Assembly: GCA_963749605.1 (NCBI GenBank) | Contig: CAVVNN010000002.1 | Coordinates: forward strand, 310,001 to 374,000 | Origin: CAVVNN01 sp963749605 | GTDB taxonomy: Bacteria > Actinomycetota > Thermoleophilia > Solirubrobacterales > 70-9 | DNA length: 64,000 nt | Reading direction: 5' to 3' | Shown: positions 16,065 through 24,841 of the stretch, one piece after another | Layout: each line of letters opens with the position of its first letter | Numbering within the stretch: position 1 is the first letter of the stretch | Position numbers and translations under genes: made by a program | The notes under the pieces: generated by a model | What the model saw: the letters and a program-made list of their open reading frames with translations, nothing else | What the model was told of the DNA's origin: nothing | Databases searched by the model: none

Positions 16065-18295
16065 ATGCGATCCTTGCGCGTCAAGCCTGACCATCGCGCT
16101 GCTCCTGCTCGCCGTCCCGCCAAGCGCGGCTCACGCCGCATCGACGCCGGCGAGTGATCCGGCCTGCGCTGCCGGGCCTGAAAGGATCGGCGACACGATC
16201 GTCGGCACGCCGTGCGCCGACGTCATCGTCGCGCCCCCCGAAGTCGAGGTGGTCAAGGGCGGCGGCGGCAACGACACGATCGTCGGCAGCCTCACGACGG
16301 CGGCCTCCGGTTCCCCCGAAACCGGCTTGCACCTCGAAGTCGGCAGCCAGACCTTCGAAGGCGGCCCGGGCAACGACATCGTCTACGGCGACCGTGGCAA
16401 CGACACGCTGCGCGGCAACGGCGGCAACGACCGGCTCTACGGCGGCATCGGCGACGACGTGCTCGAAGGCGGCGAAGGCGACGACCTGCTCTCGGGCGGT
16501 TTCGGCGCCGACAAGATCGACGGCCAGGCGGGCAACGACTACGTCCGCGGCGACGCCACGATCGACCACATCTTCGACACCGGCGGCGGCTTCGACACGC
16601 TCAGCTTCGCGACGGGCGTCACGCCGGGGTTCACCGCCGAAAACAACCCGACCGGCGCGGCCGGCTTCCCAGAACAAGGGGGCGAGCGCGGGATCTGGTT
16701 GAAACTCGGAGAAGGAGGCAACAACGCAGTCGACGGGGAACCGTCGCTGGGCGGCGGAAACGACGAAGTCCAGCCCGGCGTCTTCGAGCGGATCATCGGC
16801 ACGCCCTTCTCCGACTACATCGTCGGCACCGCGGCGGCCGAGGAGATCTGGGGGGGCGGCGGCGCCGACGTGATCAAAGGCGAAGGCGGAGCGGACACGC
16901 TGCGCGGAGGTGCGGATGGCGATCTGTTGATTGGCCAAGCGGGCAGCGCCCTGATCGGCGAAAAAGGCAAAGACAGCTGCCAGGGCGGCTCAGTCACCAG
17001 CGAATGCGAGTCGCCTCCGAGCGGCGACGTCACCCTCCGCGAAACGACGAAAGTCAGCGTGGGCGAGACGGTGGTGGCGGGGCTGACCCAGGTCTACCTC
17101 GTCGGCAGCGGCGGCCCGGACAGCCTGACCGCGACCGATCTCGGAAGCTCGAGTCGCGTTCTCCCTCACCTCCGGCTCGTTCGACCAGAGCGAAGCCGAC
17201 GAAGGCGGCTGCGTCGTCGCCAGCGCGACCACCGCCAGCTGTCCCGTCTCCGGCCTCCTCGACTCGATCCTGCTCGCCGGCATGGACGGAAACGACACGA
17301 TCTCGGCCCAGAACTTCCCGGATGGCGTCGGCCTCGTGGCGATCGGCGGCACCGGCGAAGACATGCTCACCGGGGCAGGTCGGCGAAGACGTCCTCGTCG
17401 ACGGCCTCGGGGAGACCCACGACGTCCTCTCGGCCGACGCCGGCGACGATGCGCTCACCCACAACGGCGGCCCGGACTTGCTCGACGGCGGCGAAGGCTC
17501 CGATCTCTTCCTCTCGGTCTCGATCTGCGACGGCGAGACGATCTCCGGCGGGGAAGGATCGGGCGCCGACGACCGCGACAACGCCTCCTGGGCGCGGCTC
17601 GGGAGCATCGGGGTCGATGCACGACTCGACCGAGTTCCGGGTCGGCGAAGTGGGCCCGACGACGAACCGAAATGCTCGGCGGCGCAGCTTCGACGCGCTC
17701 TCGCGGCATCGAGGACCTCGAGGGCTCGAGCCAGAGCGACGTCCTCTACGGCGACGAAGGCGCCAACCAGCTGCTCGGCCACAAAGGCGAAGACACCTAC
17801 CATGCTCGCGGCGGCAACGACAACATCCTCGCCAACTCCGGCAGCCGCGACCGCGTCATCGATTGCGGCCCGGGCCTCGACCAGGCGATCGTCGACTTCG
17901 CCTCGATCGGCGACCCGACGCCGATCGAATGCGAGCGGGTGAGCGAAGGCGCAGCGGAAGAATTCAAAGAACTCGAACTGCTGAGCGAACCGCCTCCTCT
18001 ACCCCCGCCGCCACCGCCCGACCGCACGCCGCCGCGGACGCGGATCGCCGCACACCCGCCGAAGCTGGTCTGGACGCGCAGGTCGAGGCGGCGGGTCGTC
18101 TTCCGCTTCGCCTCGAGCGAGCGCGGCTCGCGTTTCCGCTGCAAGCTCGACCGCAAGCCCTACAGGGCCTGCACCTCGCCGCGGACCTACACGGTGGCGC
18201 CTGGCAAGCACCGGGTCCGCATCGTCGCGATCGACGCCAGCGGCAACGCCGACCGCTCGCCGGCTGTGTTCGTCTTCAGGGTGCGCCGGCGCTAA
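16065..18295 (+). pseudogene. RTX-like calcium-binding repeat protein, multiply frameshifted
   Basis: A GGAGGG ribosome site precedes ATG 16065, but the signal peptide (SLTIALLLLAVPPSAAHA) is one frame later, so a base is extra within 16077-16085. The frame then runs to about 17150 with many GGxGND-type nonapeptide repeats (GNDIVYGDRGNDTLRG, GGIGDDVLEGGEGDDLL). Coding then moves to other frames near 17150, 17380, 17625 and 17690-17710, ending in frame at 18295. The tail has a proline-rich linker and an Ig-like domain (FRFASSERGSRFRCKLD). Repaired, it would be a roughly 740-residue secreted calcium-binding protein. The breaks may be decay or assembly errors. It overlaps dut by 4 bases at the 3' end. 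Confidence 0.75.
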
Positions 18296-18732
18296 CGGCC
18301 GCTGGAGCCGAAGCCGCCGTTGCCGCGAGCGGACTCGGCGAGCGCGTCGACTTCAACCGGCTCGGCAATGACCACCGGGGAAACCACCAGCTGGGCGATG
18401 CGATCCCCAACCTCGATCTTGAAGGACTCCGTGGGATCGGTGTTCAGCAGCAGCACGCGTAGCTCGCCTCGATACCCGGAGTCGATCAGCCCTGGGCTGT
18501 TTACCAGGGCAATTCCATGCTCCTTCGCGAGTCCAGATCGCGGCAGCACCTGACCGGCATGGCCCTCTGGGATCTCAACCGCGACTCCCGTGCCGACGCT
18601 GCTTCGCTGCCCGGGTCCCAAGCATGCAGCCTCGTTGGAGTAGAGGTCCAGGCCAGCATCCCCCTTGTGCGCTCGCGTTGGAAGCACCGCCTCGGCCTCG
18701 AGCTTCGCGATCGGCAACTCCACGACCGCCAA
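18292..18732 (-). CDS. dut: deoxyuridine 5'-triphosphate nucleotidohydrolase
   Basis: dUTPase hydrolyses dUTP to dUMP and pyrophosphate, keeping uracil out of DNA and supplying thymidylate synthesis. The 146-residue trimeric-type enzyme has all five motifs: DAGLDLYS; PRSGLAKEHGI; NSPGLIDSGYRGEL; GDRIAQLVV; and the C-terminal GNGGFGSSGR lid. It lies one base downstream of hflX on the same strand and converges with the RTX-like gene, overlapping its end by 4 bases. Confidence 0.95.
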   Translation of the reverse strand: MAVVELPIAKLEAEAVLPTRAHKGDAGLDLYSNEAACLGPGQRSSVGTGVAVEIPEGHAGQVLPRSGLAKEHGIALVNSPGLIDSGYRGELRVLLLNTDPTESFKIEVGDRIAQLVVSPVVIAEPVEVDALAESARGNGGFGSSGR

Positions 18733-18733
18733 A

Positions 18734-20044
18734 CTAGACGACTGCCAAATCCTGGAAGCGGTGCAATTCGGAACTTGGGACTTTTCCCTTGACCAAGACG
18801 CCGTCGTCCCGATCGGTCCGCTCCAGCTCGCCGGCGACCTCGTGCAGCTCGTGCAGGCGCCCGCCTTCGGAGTAGGGGATCAGCAGCTCGATATCGACCA
18901 GCGTCTCCTCGAAGGCAGCCTCGACTCGCTCTCGCAGCACGTCCATGCCCTCACCCGTCAGCGCCGAGACGAGCACCGCGTCGGGATGCCGCAGCCCGAC
19001 CTCATGGCGTGCGTCCTCGTCGAGCAGGTCAGCCTTGTTGAGCACCAGCAGCCGCGGCTTCTCACCGGCGCCGATCTCCTCCAGCACCTCGTCGGCCGCG
19101 GCCATCTCGGCGAGCCGTCGCTGCTCCGGCGCCGAGGCGTCGACCACGTGCACGATCAGGTCGGCCAGGGCGGACTCTTCCAGCGTCGCCTTGAACGCCT
19201 CGACCAGCTGGTGGGGCAGCTTCTCGATGAAGCCGACGGTGTCGGTCAGCAGGTAGTCGCGGCCGGAGAGCTCGAAGCTGCGCGTGGTCGGGTCGAGGGT
19301 GTGGAAGAGCCTGTCCCCCACGCCGACCTCGGCGCCGGTGATCGCATTGAGAAGCGTCGACTTGCCGGCGTTGGTGTAGCCGGCGAGGGCGATACGGGGG
19401 ATCGAGGAGCGCTCGCGGCGGGCGCGCATCACGCCGCGGTTTCGCTCCAGCCGGCCGAGGCGGCGGCGCAGCGCCGCGATGCGGTCGCGGGCAAGGCGGC
19501 GGTCGGTCTCGATCTGGGACTCGCCCGGGCCCCTGGTGCCGATCCCGCCCCCGAGCCGCTCGAGGTGGGTCCACAGGCCTCGCATGCGAGCCAGGTTGTA
19601 CTCGAGCTGGGCCAGCTCGACCTGCAGCTTGCCCTCGGCCGAGTGGGCGTGGTCGGCGAAGATGTCGAGGATGACCGCGGTGCGGTCGACCACCGGCACG
19701 CCCAGCGCCGCCTCGAGGTTGCGCTCCTGGCGCGGCGCCAGCTCGTCGTCGCAAGCGACCACGTTCGCGTCGCAGGCGGCGATCTGCTCCTTCAGCTCTG
19801 CCAGCCGGCCCCGGCCGAAGTAGCGATCGGGATCCGGCGCCGCCCGCTGCTGGGTCGCCTCGCCGGCCGTCGCGACCCCCGCGGTTCGCAGCAGCTCCTT
19901 CAGCTCGGCGAGGGGATCGCCCTCCTCGCGACCGTCGGAGACGCCAATCGCGAGCGCCCGCTGGCGCGCCCTGGGGTTCGAAACGCCCGTGTCGCCCCCG
20001 CCGTTGCGGGTCTGGGTGTTGCGGCCGTTTCTCGAACGCTGCAC
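18734..20044 (-). CDS. hflX: ribosome-associated GTPase HflX
   Basis: HflX binds the 50S subunit and splits or rescues stalled ribosomes under stress. The 436-residue protein has the N-terminal HflX domain (GRGRLAELKEQI, LDIFADHAHSAEGKLQVELA, GGIGTRGPGESQIETDRR) and a GTPase domain with G1 GYTNAGKSTLLN, G3 DTVGFIEKLPHQLVEAFKAT and G4 NKADLL. The ATG at 20044 is used here; a GTG 20 codons later (19984) is an alternative, since the first 20 residues are low-complexity. It is divergent from an SDR gene with only a 50-base gap. Confidence 0.93.
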   Translation of the reverse strand: MQRSRNGRNTQTRNGGGDTGVSNPRARQRALAIGVSDGREEGDPLAELKELLRTAGVATAGEATQQRAAPDPDRYFGRGRLAELKEQIAACDANVVACDDELAPRQERNLEAALGVPVVDRTAVILDIFADHAHSAEGKLQVELAQLEYNLARMRGLWTHLERLGGGIGTRGPGESQIETDRRLARDRIAALRRRLGRLERNRGVMRARRERSSIPRIALAGYTNAGKSTLLNAITGAEVGVGDRLFHTLDPTTRSFELSGRDYLLTDTVGFIEKLPHQLVEAFKATLEESALADLIVHVVDASAPEQRRLAEMAAADEVLEEIGAGEKPRLLVLNKADLLDEDARHEVGLRHPDAVLVSALTGEGMDVLRERVEAAFEETLVDIELLIPYSEGGRLHELHEVAGELERTDRDDGVLVKGKVPSSELHRFQDLAVV

Positions 20045-20094
20045 TCGAAACGATTGTAGGCGGAGCCGGGCGGGGGCGGCTAGGGTTACGGACT

Positions 20095-21093
20095 GTGAAG
20101 GTCTTCGTAACCGGCGGCACCGGCTTCATCGGCGGCGAGGTCGTGCGCCAGCTCCGGGCGCGCGGCGACGAGGTCAGCTGCCTGGTCCGCACACCCGAGA
20201 AGGGAAGGCCGCTCGCCGAGCTCGGCTGCCGCCTCGTCCCCGGCGATCTCGGCGACACGAAGGCGATCCGCGAGGGCATGGAGGGTTGCGACGCCGTCAT
20301 CCACGCCGCGGCGATGTACGAGGTCGGCATCCCGGCCTCACAGCGCCCGGCGATGCGCGAGGCGAACGTCGGCGGCACCGAGCGCGTGCTGCGCGCCACT
20401 CTGGAGGCCGGCATCCCCAAGGTCGTCTACGTCTCGACGGTCGGCATCTTCGGCAACACCCACGGCAAGGTGGTCGACGAGTCCTACGAGCACCCGGGCA
20501 GGGACTTCACCTCGAGCTATGAGGAGACGAAGTGGGAGGCGCACCAGATCGCCAAGCGGATGATCCGCGAGGAGAGCCTGCCGTGCACGATCGTCCAGCC
20601 CGGCGGTGTCTACGGCCCCGGCGACACCTCCTCGATCGGCGAGCTGCTCAACCAGTTCCTCTCGGGAAAGATGCCGCTGCTGCCGTTCCCCGAGCTGGGC
20701 ATCTGCCTCTCCCACGTCGAGGACATCGCGACGGGGATCATCCTCGCTCTCGACAGGGGAAAGACGGGCGAGACCTACGTCATCAGCGGACCCGTGACGA
20801 CCGTGCGCGAGGCAATCGGCGTCGTTGCCGGGGTGACCGGGCGCAAGGCGCCGAAGCACGCGCTCCCGACTCCCGTGATGAGGGCCCTGATCCCGATCGG
20901 ACCCCTCGTCGGCAAGCTGATGGGCCAGCCGCCGAACCTGCGCGAGCTGATCTCCTCCGCCGACGGCGTCACCTTCTGGGCCAGCCACGAGAAGGCGAGC
21001 CGCGAGCTCGGCTACGAGCCCCGCGGGCTCGAGCAGGGCCTGCGCGAAACCCTCGAGGTGGAAGGCAAACTGCCAACCGCCGCGGCCGCCTGA
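20095..21093 (+). CDS. NAD-dependent epimerase/dehydratase (extended SDR)
   Basis: The 332-residue protein opens with FVTGGTGFIGGEVVRQL, the extended-SDR nucleotide motif, and has the active-site Tyr-xxx-Lys in SYEETKWEAH after SFTSS-like serines. The C-terminal substrate domain contains QPGGVYGPGDTSSIGELL and SHVEDIATGIILAL. It resembles dihydroflavonol-4-reductase or 3-beta-hydroxysteroid dehydrogenase-like proteins acting on isoprenoid or sugar substrates, but the substrate cannot be assigned. It starts with GTG 20095 and is followed 18 bases later by an MBL-fold hydrolase. Confidence 0.85.
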   Translation: MKVFVTGGTGFIGGEVVRQLRARGDEVSCLVRTPEKGRPLAELGCRLVPGDLGDTKAIREGMEGCDAVIHAAAMYEVGIPASQRPAMREANVGGTERVLRATLEAGIPKVVYVSTVGIFGNTHGKVVDESYEHPGRDFTSSYEETKWEAHQIAKRMIREESLPCTIVQPGGVYGPGDTSSIGELLNQFLSGKMPLLPFPELGICLSHVEDIATGIILALDRGKTGETYVISGPVTTVREAIGVVAGVTGRKAPKHALPTPVMRALIPIGPLVGKLMGQPPNLRELISSADGVTFWASHEKASRELGYEPRGLEQGLRETLEVEGKLPTAAAA

Positions 21094-21111
21094 ACCGCGC
21101 CGGGAGCTTCG

Positions 21112-21951
21112 TTGCGCGTCATCGACGTCATGCATCTCGGGCGCCCGCACGTGATCGGGTGCTGGCAGGTCGAGGGCGCCCTGGTCGACCCCGGGCCGCA
21201 GTCCTCGATGGACACGCTGCTGGAGGCGATCGGCGACGAGCAGCCGCGAGCGCTGCTCCTCACCCACATCCACCTCGACCACGCCGCGGCGACCGGCGCC
21301 CTGGTGCGGCGCTGGCCCGAGCTGGAGGTCTACGTCCACGAGCGCGGCGCACCCCACCTGGTCGACCCCTCGAGGCTGCTCGCCAGCGCCGAGCGGCTCT
21401 ACGGCGATCGGATGGAGCGCCTCTGGGGTGAGATCGTGCCGGTGCCGGAGGCCAACGTGAAACCGCTTGCAGGCGGCGAGACCGTGCTCGGGATGCGCGC
21501 CGCATACACACCCGGGCACGCCTCCCACCACGTCTCCTACCTGCATGAGGACAGCGGCACCGCCTTCACCGGCGATGTCGCCGGAGTCCGCATCCCACCC
21601 TCGAGCTTCATCGTGCCCCCCACCCCGCCGCCGGACATCGACATCGAGGCCTGGGAGGAATCGATCGGGATCGTCGAAGGCTGGCAGCCGCAGCGCCTGG
21701 CGCTGACTCACTTTGGCCAGGTCGACAATCCGGCCGAGCACCTGGCGACCCTTCGCGAGCGCCTTCGCGAGGAGGCGGAGCTGGCCCGCAATCTCTCCGA
21801 GCACGACTACGAAACGCGCCACCGCGAGCGCGTCGCGGCAAGCGCCCCTCCCGAGACGGCGGAGGAGCTGCTTCAGGCCGTCGTGCCCGACTACCAGTGG
21901 CGCGGCCTCGACCGCTACTGGCGCAAGCGCGCCGAGCGCGAAGCCGCTTAG
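21112..21951 (+). CDS. metallo-beta-lactamase-fold hydrolase
   Basis: The 279-residue protein has the MBL metal-binding motif HIHLDHAAATG (HxHxDH), a second histidine site in TPGHASHHVSYL, an aspartate in AFTGDVAG and a late LTHFGQVDNPAEHL histidine, so the two-metal site looks complete. The C-terminal helical region (residues 200-279) resembles that of hydroxyacylglutathione hydrolase- or lactonase-like members. The substrate is unknown. It starts at TTG 21112 and its end overlaps the convergent gene by 4 bases. Confidence 0.85.
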   Translation: MRVIDVMHLGRPHVIGCWQVEGALVDPGPQSSMDTLLEAIGDEQPRALLLTHIHLDHAAATGALVRRWPELEVYVHERGAPHLVDPSRLLASAERLYGDRMERLWGEIVPVPEANVKPLAGGETVLGMRAAYTPGHASHHVSYLHEDSGTAFTGDVAGVRIPPSSFIVPPTPPPDIDIEAWEESIGIVEGWQPQRLALTHFGQVDNPAEHLATLRERLREEAELARNLSEHDYETRHRERVAASAPPETAEELLQAVVPDYQWRGLDRYWRKRAEREAA

Positions 21952-22751
21952 AGCGGGATCACCGTCGGGGGTTCGTAGCGCTGCGCGGGAAGCGGGGGAA
22001 AGAAGGCGCCGTCGTACAGCTCGCGGTCGCCGAGCGGCTCTGGGAGGTCGACGACGGCTGGCGGCCACGGCGGCAAGCCTGGCTCGCAGATCCCGATGCG
22101 CCTGGCCTCCTGGTACTTCAGGAATAGGGTAATCACGAGCTTGCCGGCGATCTCGTCGAACCGCGGGGTGATCAGGGGCGGCTCTTGATTTCGGCTGCAG
22201 CGCGCACCGGTGATCACTTGCAGACGCTGCGTGGCGGGGCCAAGCGGAGGCTGCTTCGGTGAGAGCTGCCAGCCACCCGCGTCACGTCCCTGCCACACGG
22301 TGAACATGTCGCAGAAGCCCCCGCCCGTTCTCATCTGCCAGCGGCCATCGCGGTGCTCGAGTTCGATGTTCTCGAGCTGGCCGGGCGATTCGAATTCCGC
22401 GCCCAGCCTGCCGTGCAGGAAGAGCGCCTTCCCGCGACGCCTCGCCGCCAGCCGCCAACCGTGGTCCGGGAGCGGAAAGGGGAAGTTGCGCGCGAGCATT
22501 CCTCGCAGTGCCGCTTCCGGGGCGCCCTCGCCGTGCTCGGCCTGCGCCGGCCCTGAGAAAACACGCACAGGGTTGAAGCCCATGTAGCCGCAGGTCGCTC
22601 GGTAGGGCCATCCGGGCCAGTCCGCCAGGGCGGGGTCCGGGCTTGCACGCGGAGGCGCGGCGCCGCTATCCGAACCGAGCGCGGTCGTTGCGATCCCAAG
22701 GATCGCCAGGACGAAGGCGAGAGCGGACAGGGCATGCGCGCGAGTGGACAT
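21948..22751 (-). CDS. secreted or lipid-anchored protein of unknown function
   Basis: This 267-residue protein starts with a clear signal peptide (STRAHALSALAFVLAILGIATTALGS). I chose the ATG at 22751, three codons into the open frame, because it gives the shortest normal signal sequence. The mature part is a single soluble domain rich in Trp, Phe and Pro, with four cysteines (TCGYMG, GFCDMF, ARCSRN, ICEPG) that could form two disulfides. A GWRLAARRRGKALFLHGRLG strand and HRDGRWQMRTGGGFCDMF suggest a beta-rich fold. I do not recognise a family. It follows dapL by 60 bases on the same strand. Confidence 0.65.
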   Translation of the reverse strand: MSTRAHALSALAFVLAILGIATTALGSDSGAAPPRASPDPALADWPGWPYRATCGYMGFNPVRVFSGPAQAEHGEGAPEAALRGMLARNFPFPLPDHGWRLAARRRGKALFLHGRLGAEFESPGQLENIELEHRDGRWQMRTGGGFCDMFTVWQGRDAGGWQLSPKQPPLGPATQRLQVITGARCSRNQEPPLITPRFDEIAGKLVITLFLKYQEARRIGICEPGLPPWPPAVVDLPEPLGDRELYDGAFFPPLPAQRYEPPTVIPL

Positions 22752-22811
22752 GGGCGGCATCTACAGACAACTACGCGCAGGCAGCCATGTCGTCACAAGA
22801 TCCTTGGGGAG

Positions 22812-23981
22812 CTAGGCAAGGTGCTCGCGCATCCGCTCGACCGCCTCGGCGATGCGGTCGTCGGGGGTGGTGAGGGAGATGCGGAAGAAGCCCTCGCCGC
22901 TCGGCCCGTACATCGAGCCCGGTGAGACGACCACCGCCGCCTCCTCCAGCACCAGCTCGGAGAACGAGGTCGAGGTGTGTCCCTCGGGCACCGGGGCCCA
23001 GACGTAGATCGTGCCCTTGGGCGCCTGCACCTCGACGCCGATCTGGCGCAGCGCCCCGACCACGAGGTCGCGGCGGCGGGCGTAGGTCTCGTTCATCCGC
23101 TCCAGCGGGCTGCTGGGCCCTCGCAGCGCCGCGACGCCGGCCATCTGCACCGCCTCGAACAGCCCCGAGTCGACGTTGGTCTTCAGCCGCCAGTAGGTCT
23201 GGACCGCCTCGGCGTTGCCGAGGATCGCCGCGCAGCGCCAGCCGGTCATGTTGAAGCCCTTCGACAGCGAGAAGACCTCGACCCCGATCTCCTTGGCGCC
23301 CGGGGTTGCGAGGAAGCTCGGCGCGACGTAGCCGTCGTAGGTCGTCTCCGAGTAGGCGCTGTCGTGGACGACGAGGATCTCGTGCTCGCGGGCGAAGGAG
23401 ACGACCAGCTCGAAGAAGCCCTCCGGCACGACGGCGCCGCTCGGGTTGTTGGGGTAATTGAGGAACATCAGGCGCGCCTTCGCCGCGGTGTCCGCAGGCA
23501 CGGCGCCGAGGTCGGGGACGAAGCCCAGCTCGGGCAGCAGCGGCAGCAGCTCCGGCTTCGCGCCGGCAAGGATCGGCCCGCCGGTGTAGACGGGGTAGCC
23601 GGGGTCGGAGGCAAGCGCGACGCCACCGGGGTCGAGGAAGGCGAAGCAGAGGTTGTAGATGCACTCCTTGGCGCCGATCGCCGGGATCACCTCGCTCTCG
23701 GGGTCGATCTCCACCTCGAAGCGGCGGTCGTAGAACTCGGCGAAGGCCTCGCGAAACTCGGATCGTCCACGATTGCTCGGGTACTTCTGGTTGGCCGGGT
23801 CGGCAACCGCCTCCTGCATTGCCTCGACGATGTGCGGGTAGGTCGGCTCGTCGGGGTCGCCGATGCCGAGGCTGATCACGTCGACGCCGGCGGCGCGCTT
23901 CTCGGCGACGCGCCGCTCCAGCTCGGCGAACATGTAGGGAGGCATCGCCTCCAGGCGCTTGGACGGGTCGGTGATGCCCAC
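22812..23981 (-). CDS. dapL: LL-diaminopimelate aminotransferase-type class I/II aminotransferase
   Basis: DapL converts tetrahydrodipicolinate directly to LL-diaminopimelate using glutamate, by-passing the succinylated route. The 389-residue protein begins at GTG 23981 to give GITDPSKRLEAMPPYMFAEL, as in the family. Key parts are ISLGIGDPDEPTYPHIVEAM, NQKYPSNRG, NYPNNPSG, the PLP lysine in SLSKGFNMTGWR and FFRISLTTPDDRI. A related alanine or glutamate aminotransferase is possible, but the adjacent dapF and the dapA-dapB pair at 37-39 kb support this assignment. Its first 106 bases overlap the 3' end of dapF. Confidence 0.82.
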   Translation of the reverse strand: MGITDPSKRLEAMPPYMFAELERRVAEKRAAGVDVISLGIGDPDEPTYPHIVEAMQEAVADPANQKYPSNRGRSEFREAFAEFYDRRFEVEIDPESEVIPAIGAKECIYNLCFAFLDPGGVALASDPGYPVYTGGPILAGAKPELLPLLPELGFVPDLGAVPADTAAKARLMFLNYPNNPSGAVVPEGFFELVVSFAREHEILVVHDSAYSETTYDGYVAPSFLATPGAKEIGVEVFSLSKGFNMTGWRCAAILGNAEAVQTYWRLKTNVDSGLFEAVQMAGVAALRGPSSPLERMNETYARRRDLVVGALRQIGVEVQAPKGTIYVWAPVPEGHTSTSFSELVLEEAAVVVSPGSMYGPSGEGFFRISLTTPDDRIAEAVERMREHLA

Positions 23982-24832
23982 GGGGCGGAATCTGAAAGGT
24001 CGGCGAGCGCGCGCAGCAACTCGGGCGAGAGCCGGCCCGCGTAAACCGGCTCGGCCCAGCCGCTGAGCCGCACGTCCAGCTTGTCGGAAACCTCCACCTC
24101 GAGCTCGCCGCCATCGAGCTCGACCACGATCGGGCTTGCGGCGCCGCGCAGGAAGGCGGTCACGGCGGCGGCGCAGGCACCCGTCCCCGAGGAGAGCGTC
24201 TCCCCCACTCCGCGCTCGAAGATCCGCGCCCGCACCCGGCTGCCGTCGATCCCCAGGAACGAGACGTTGGTGCGGTTCGGGAACAGCTGATGCCCTTCGA
24301 TCTCCGGCCCAACCGCCGCGAGATCCAACTCCTCGACCTCGTCTCCAATCTCGATTGCGCACTGAGGGTTGCCGATCGAGATGTGCTGGAACGCCCAATT
24401 GCGCCCGCCGGCGCTCAGCGTTCCGGCGCCGTCATCCCCACCCGAGGGAAAGTCCTTCGAGACGGTCGAAGCGCGCCCCATCTCGACCGAGCAGGTCCGC
24501 TCCGAGGTGATCGTCGGTGTTATGCGCCCCGCCGCGGTCCCGATCGAGAACGTGTCCGCGTCGGTCCAGCCGTGCCGGCGCAGGTAGAGGATCGCCTCGC
24601 GCGCTCCGTTCCCCGACAGCTCGGCCTCGGAGCCGTCCGGATTGAAGATGCGCAGCTCGGCCACCAGATCCGGGTCCTCGCTGCGTGAGAGCAGCAGCAC
24701 TCCATCCGACCCGACCCCGAAATGCGGCTCGCAGAGCCGCTGAATCCGTGCGGGTGTCAACTCCCACGGCAACTGGGCGGCCTCGAGGATCAGGTAGTCG
24801 TTGCCAAGCGCCTGCCACTTCTCGAATTGCAC
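23876..24832 (-). CDS. dapF: DapF-family diaminopimelate epimerase with both catalytic Cys replaced by Ser
   Basis: DapF normally interconverts LL- and meso-diaminopimelate with two opposed cysteines. The fold is clear: FEKWQALGNDYLIL, GVGSDGVLLL, FNPDGSEAELSGNGAR, GNPQCAIEIG and GVGETLSSGTGACAAA. The cysteine before GNG is Ser73 (family: CGNG), and the cysteine before GTG is Ser215 (family: ACGTG). I read both codons as tcg from the DNA. The last 39 residues do not look like DapF and lie in the region overlapping dapL. It is 9 bases downstream of miaA. Ser may lower activity, alter the chemistry, or mark a divergent subfamily; function as an epimerase is plausible but unproven. Confidence 0.8.
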   Translation of the reverse strand: MQFEKWQALGNDYLILEAAQLPWELTPARIQRLCEPHFGVGSDGVLLLSRSEDPDLVAELRIFNPDGSEAELSGNGAREAILYLRRHGWTDADTFSIGTAAGRITPTITSERTCSVEMGRASTVSKDFPSGGDDGAGTLSAGGRNWAFQHISIGNPQCAIEIGDEVEELDLAAVGPEIEGHQLFPNRTNVSFLGIDGSRVRARIFERGVGETLSSGTGACAAAVTAFLRGAASPIVVELDGGELEVEVSDKLDVRLSGWAEPVYAGRLSPELLRALADLSDSAPWASPTRPSAWRRCLPTCSPSWSGASPRSAPPAST

Positions 24833-24841
24833 GCGAGCAGC

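Noticed and set aside
17140..17720. Programmed frameshifting to explain the RTX breaks
   Set aside because: The shifts lack a shared slippery sequence or pseudoknot and occur too many times; decay or errors fit better.
16250..17900. Tandem short repeats that could suggest a CRISPR array or minisatellite
   Set aside because: They are degenerate codons for GGxGxD nonapeptides of an RTX-like protein, without constant spacers.
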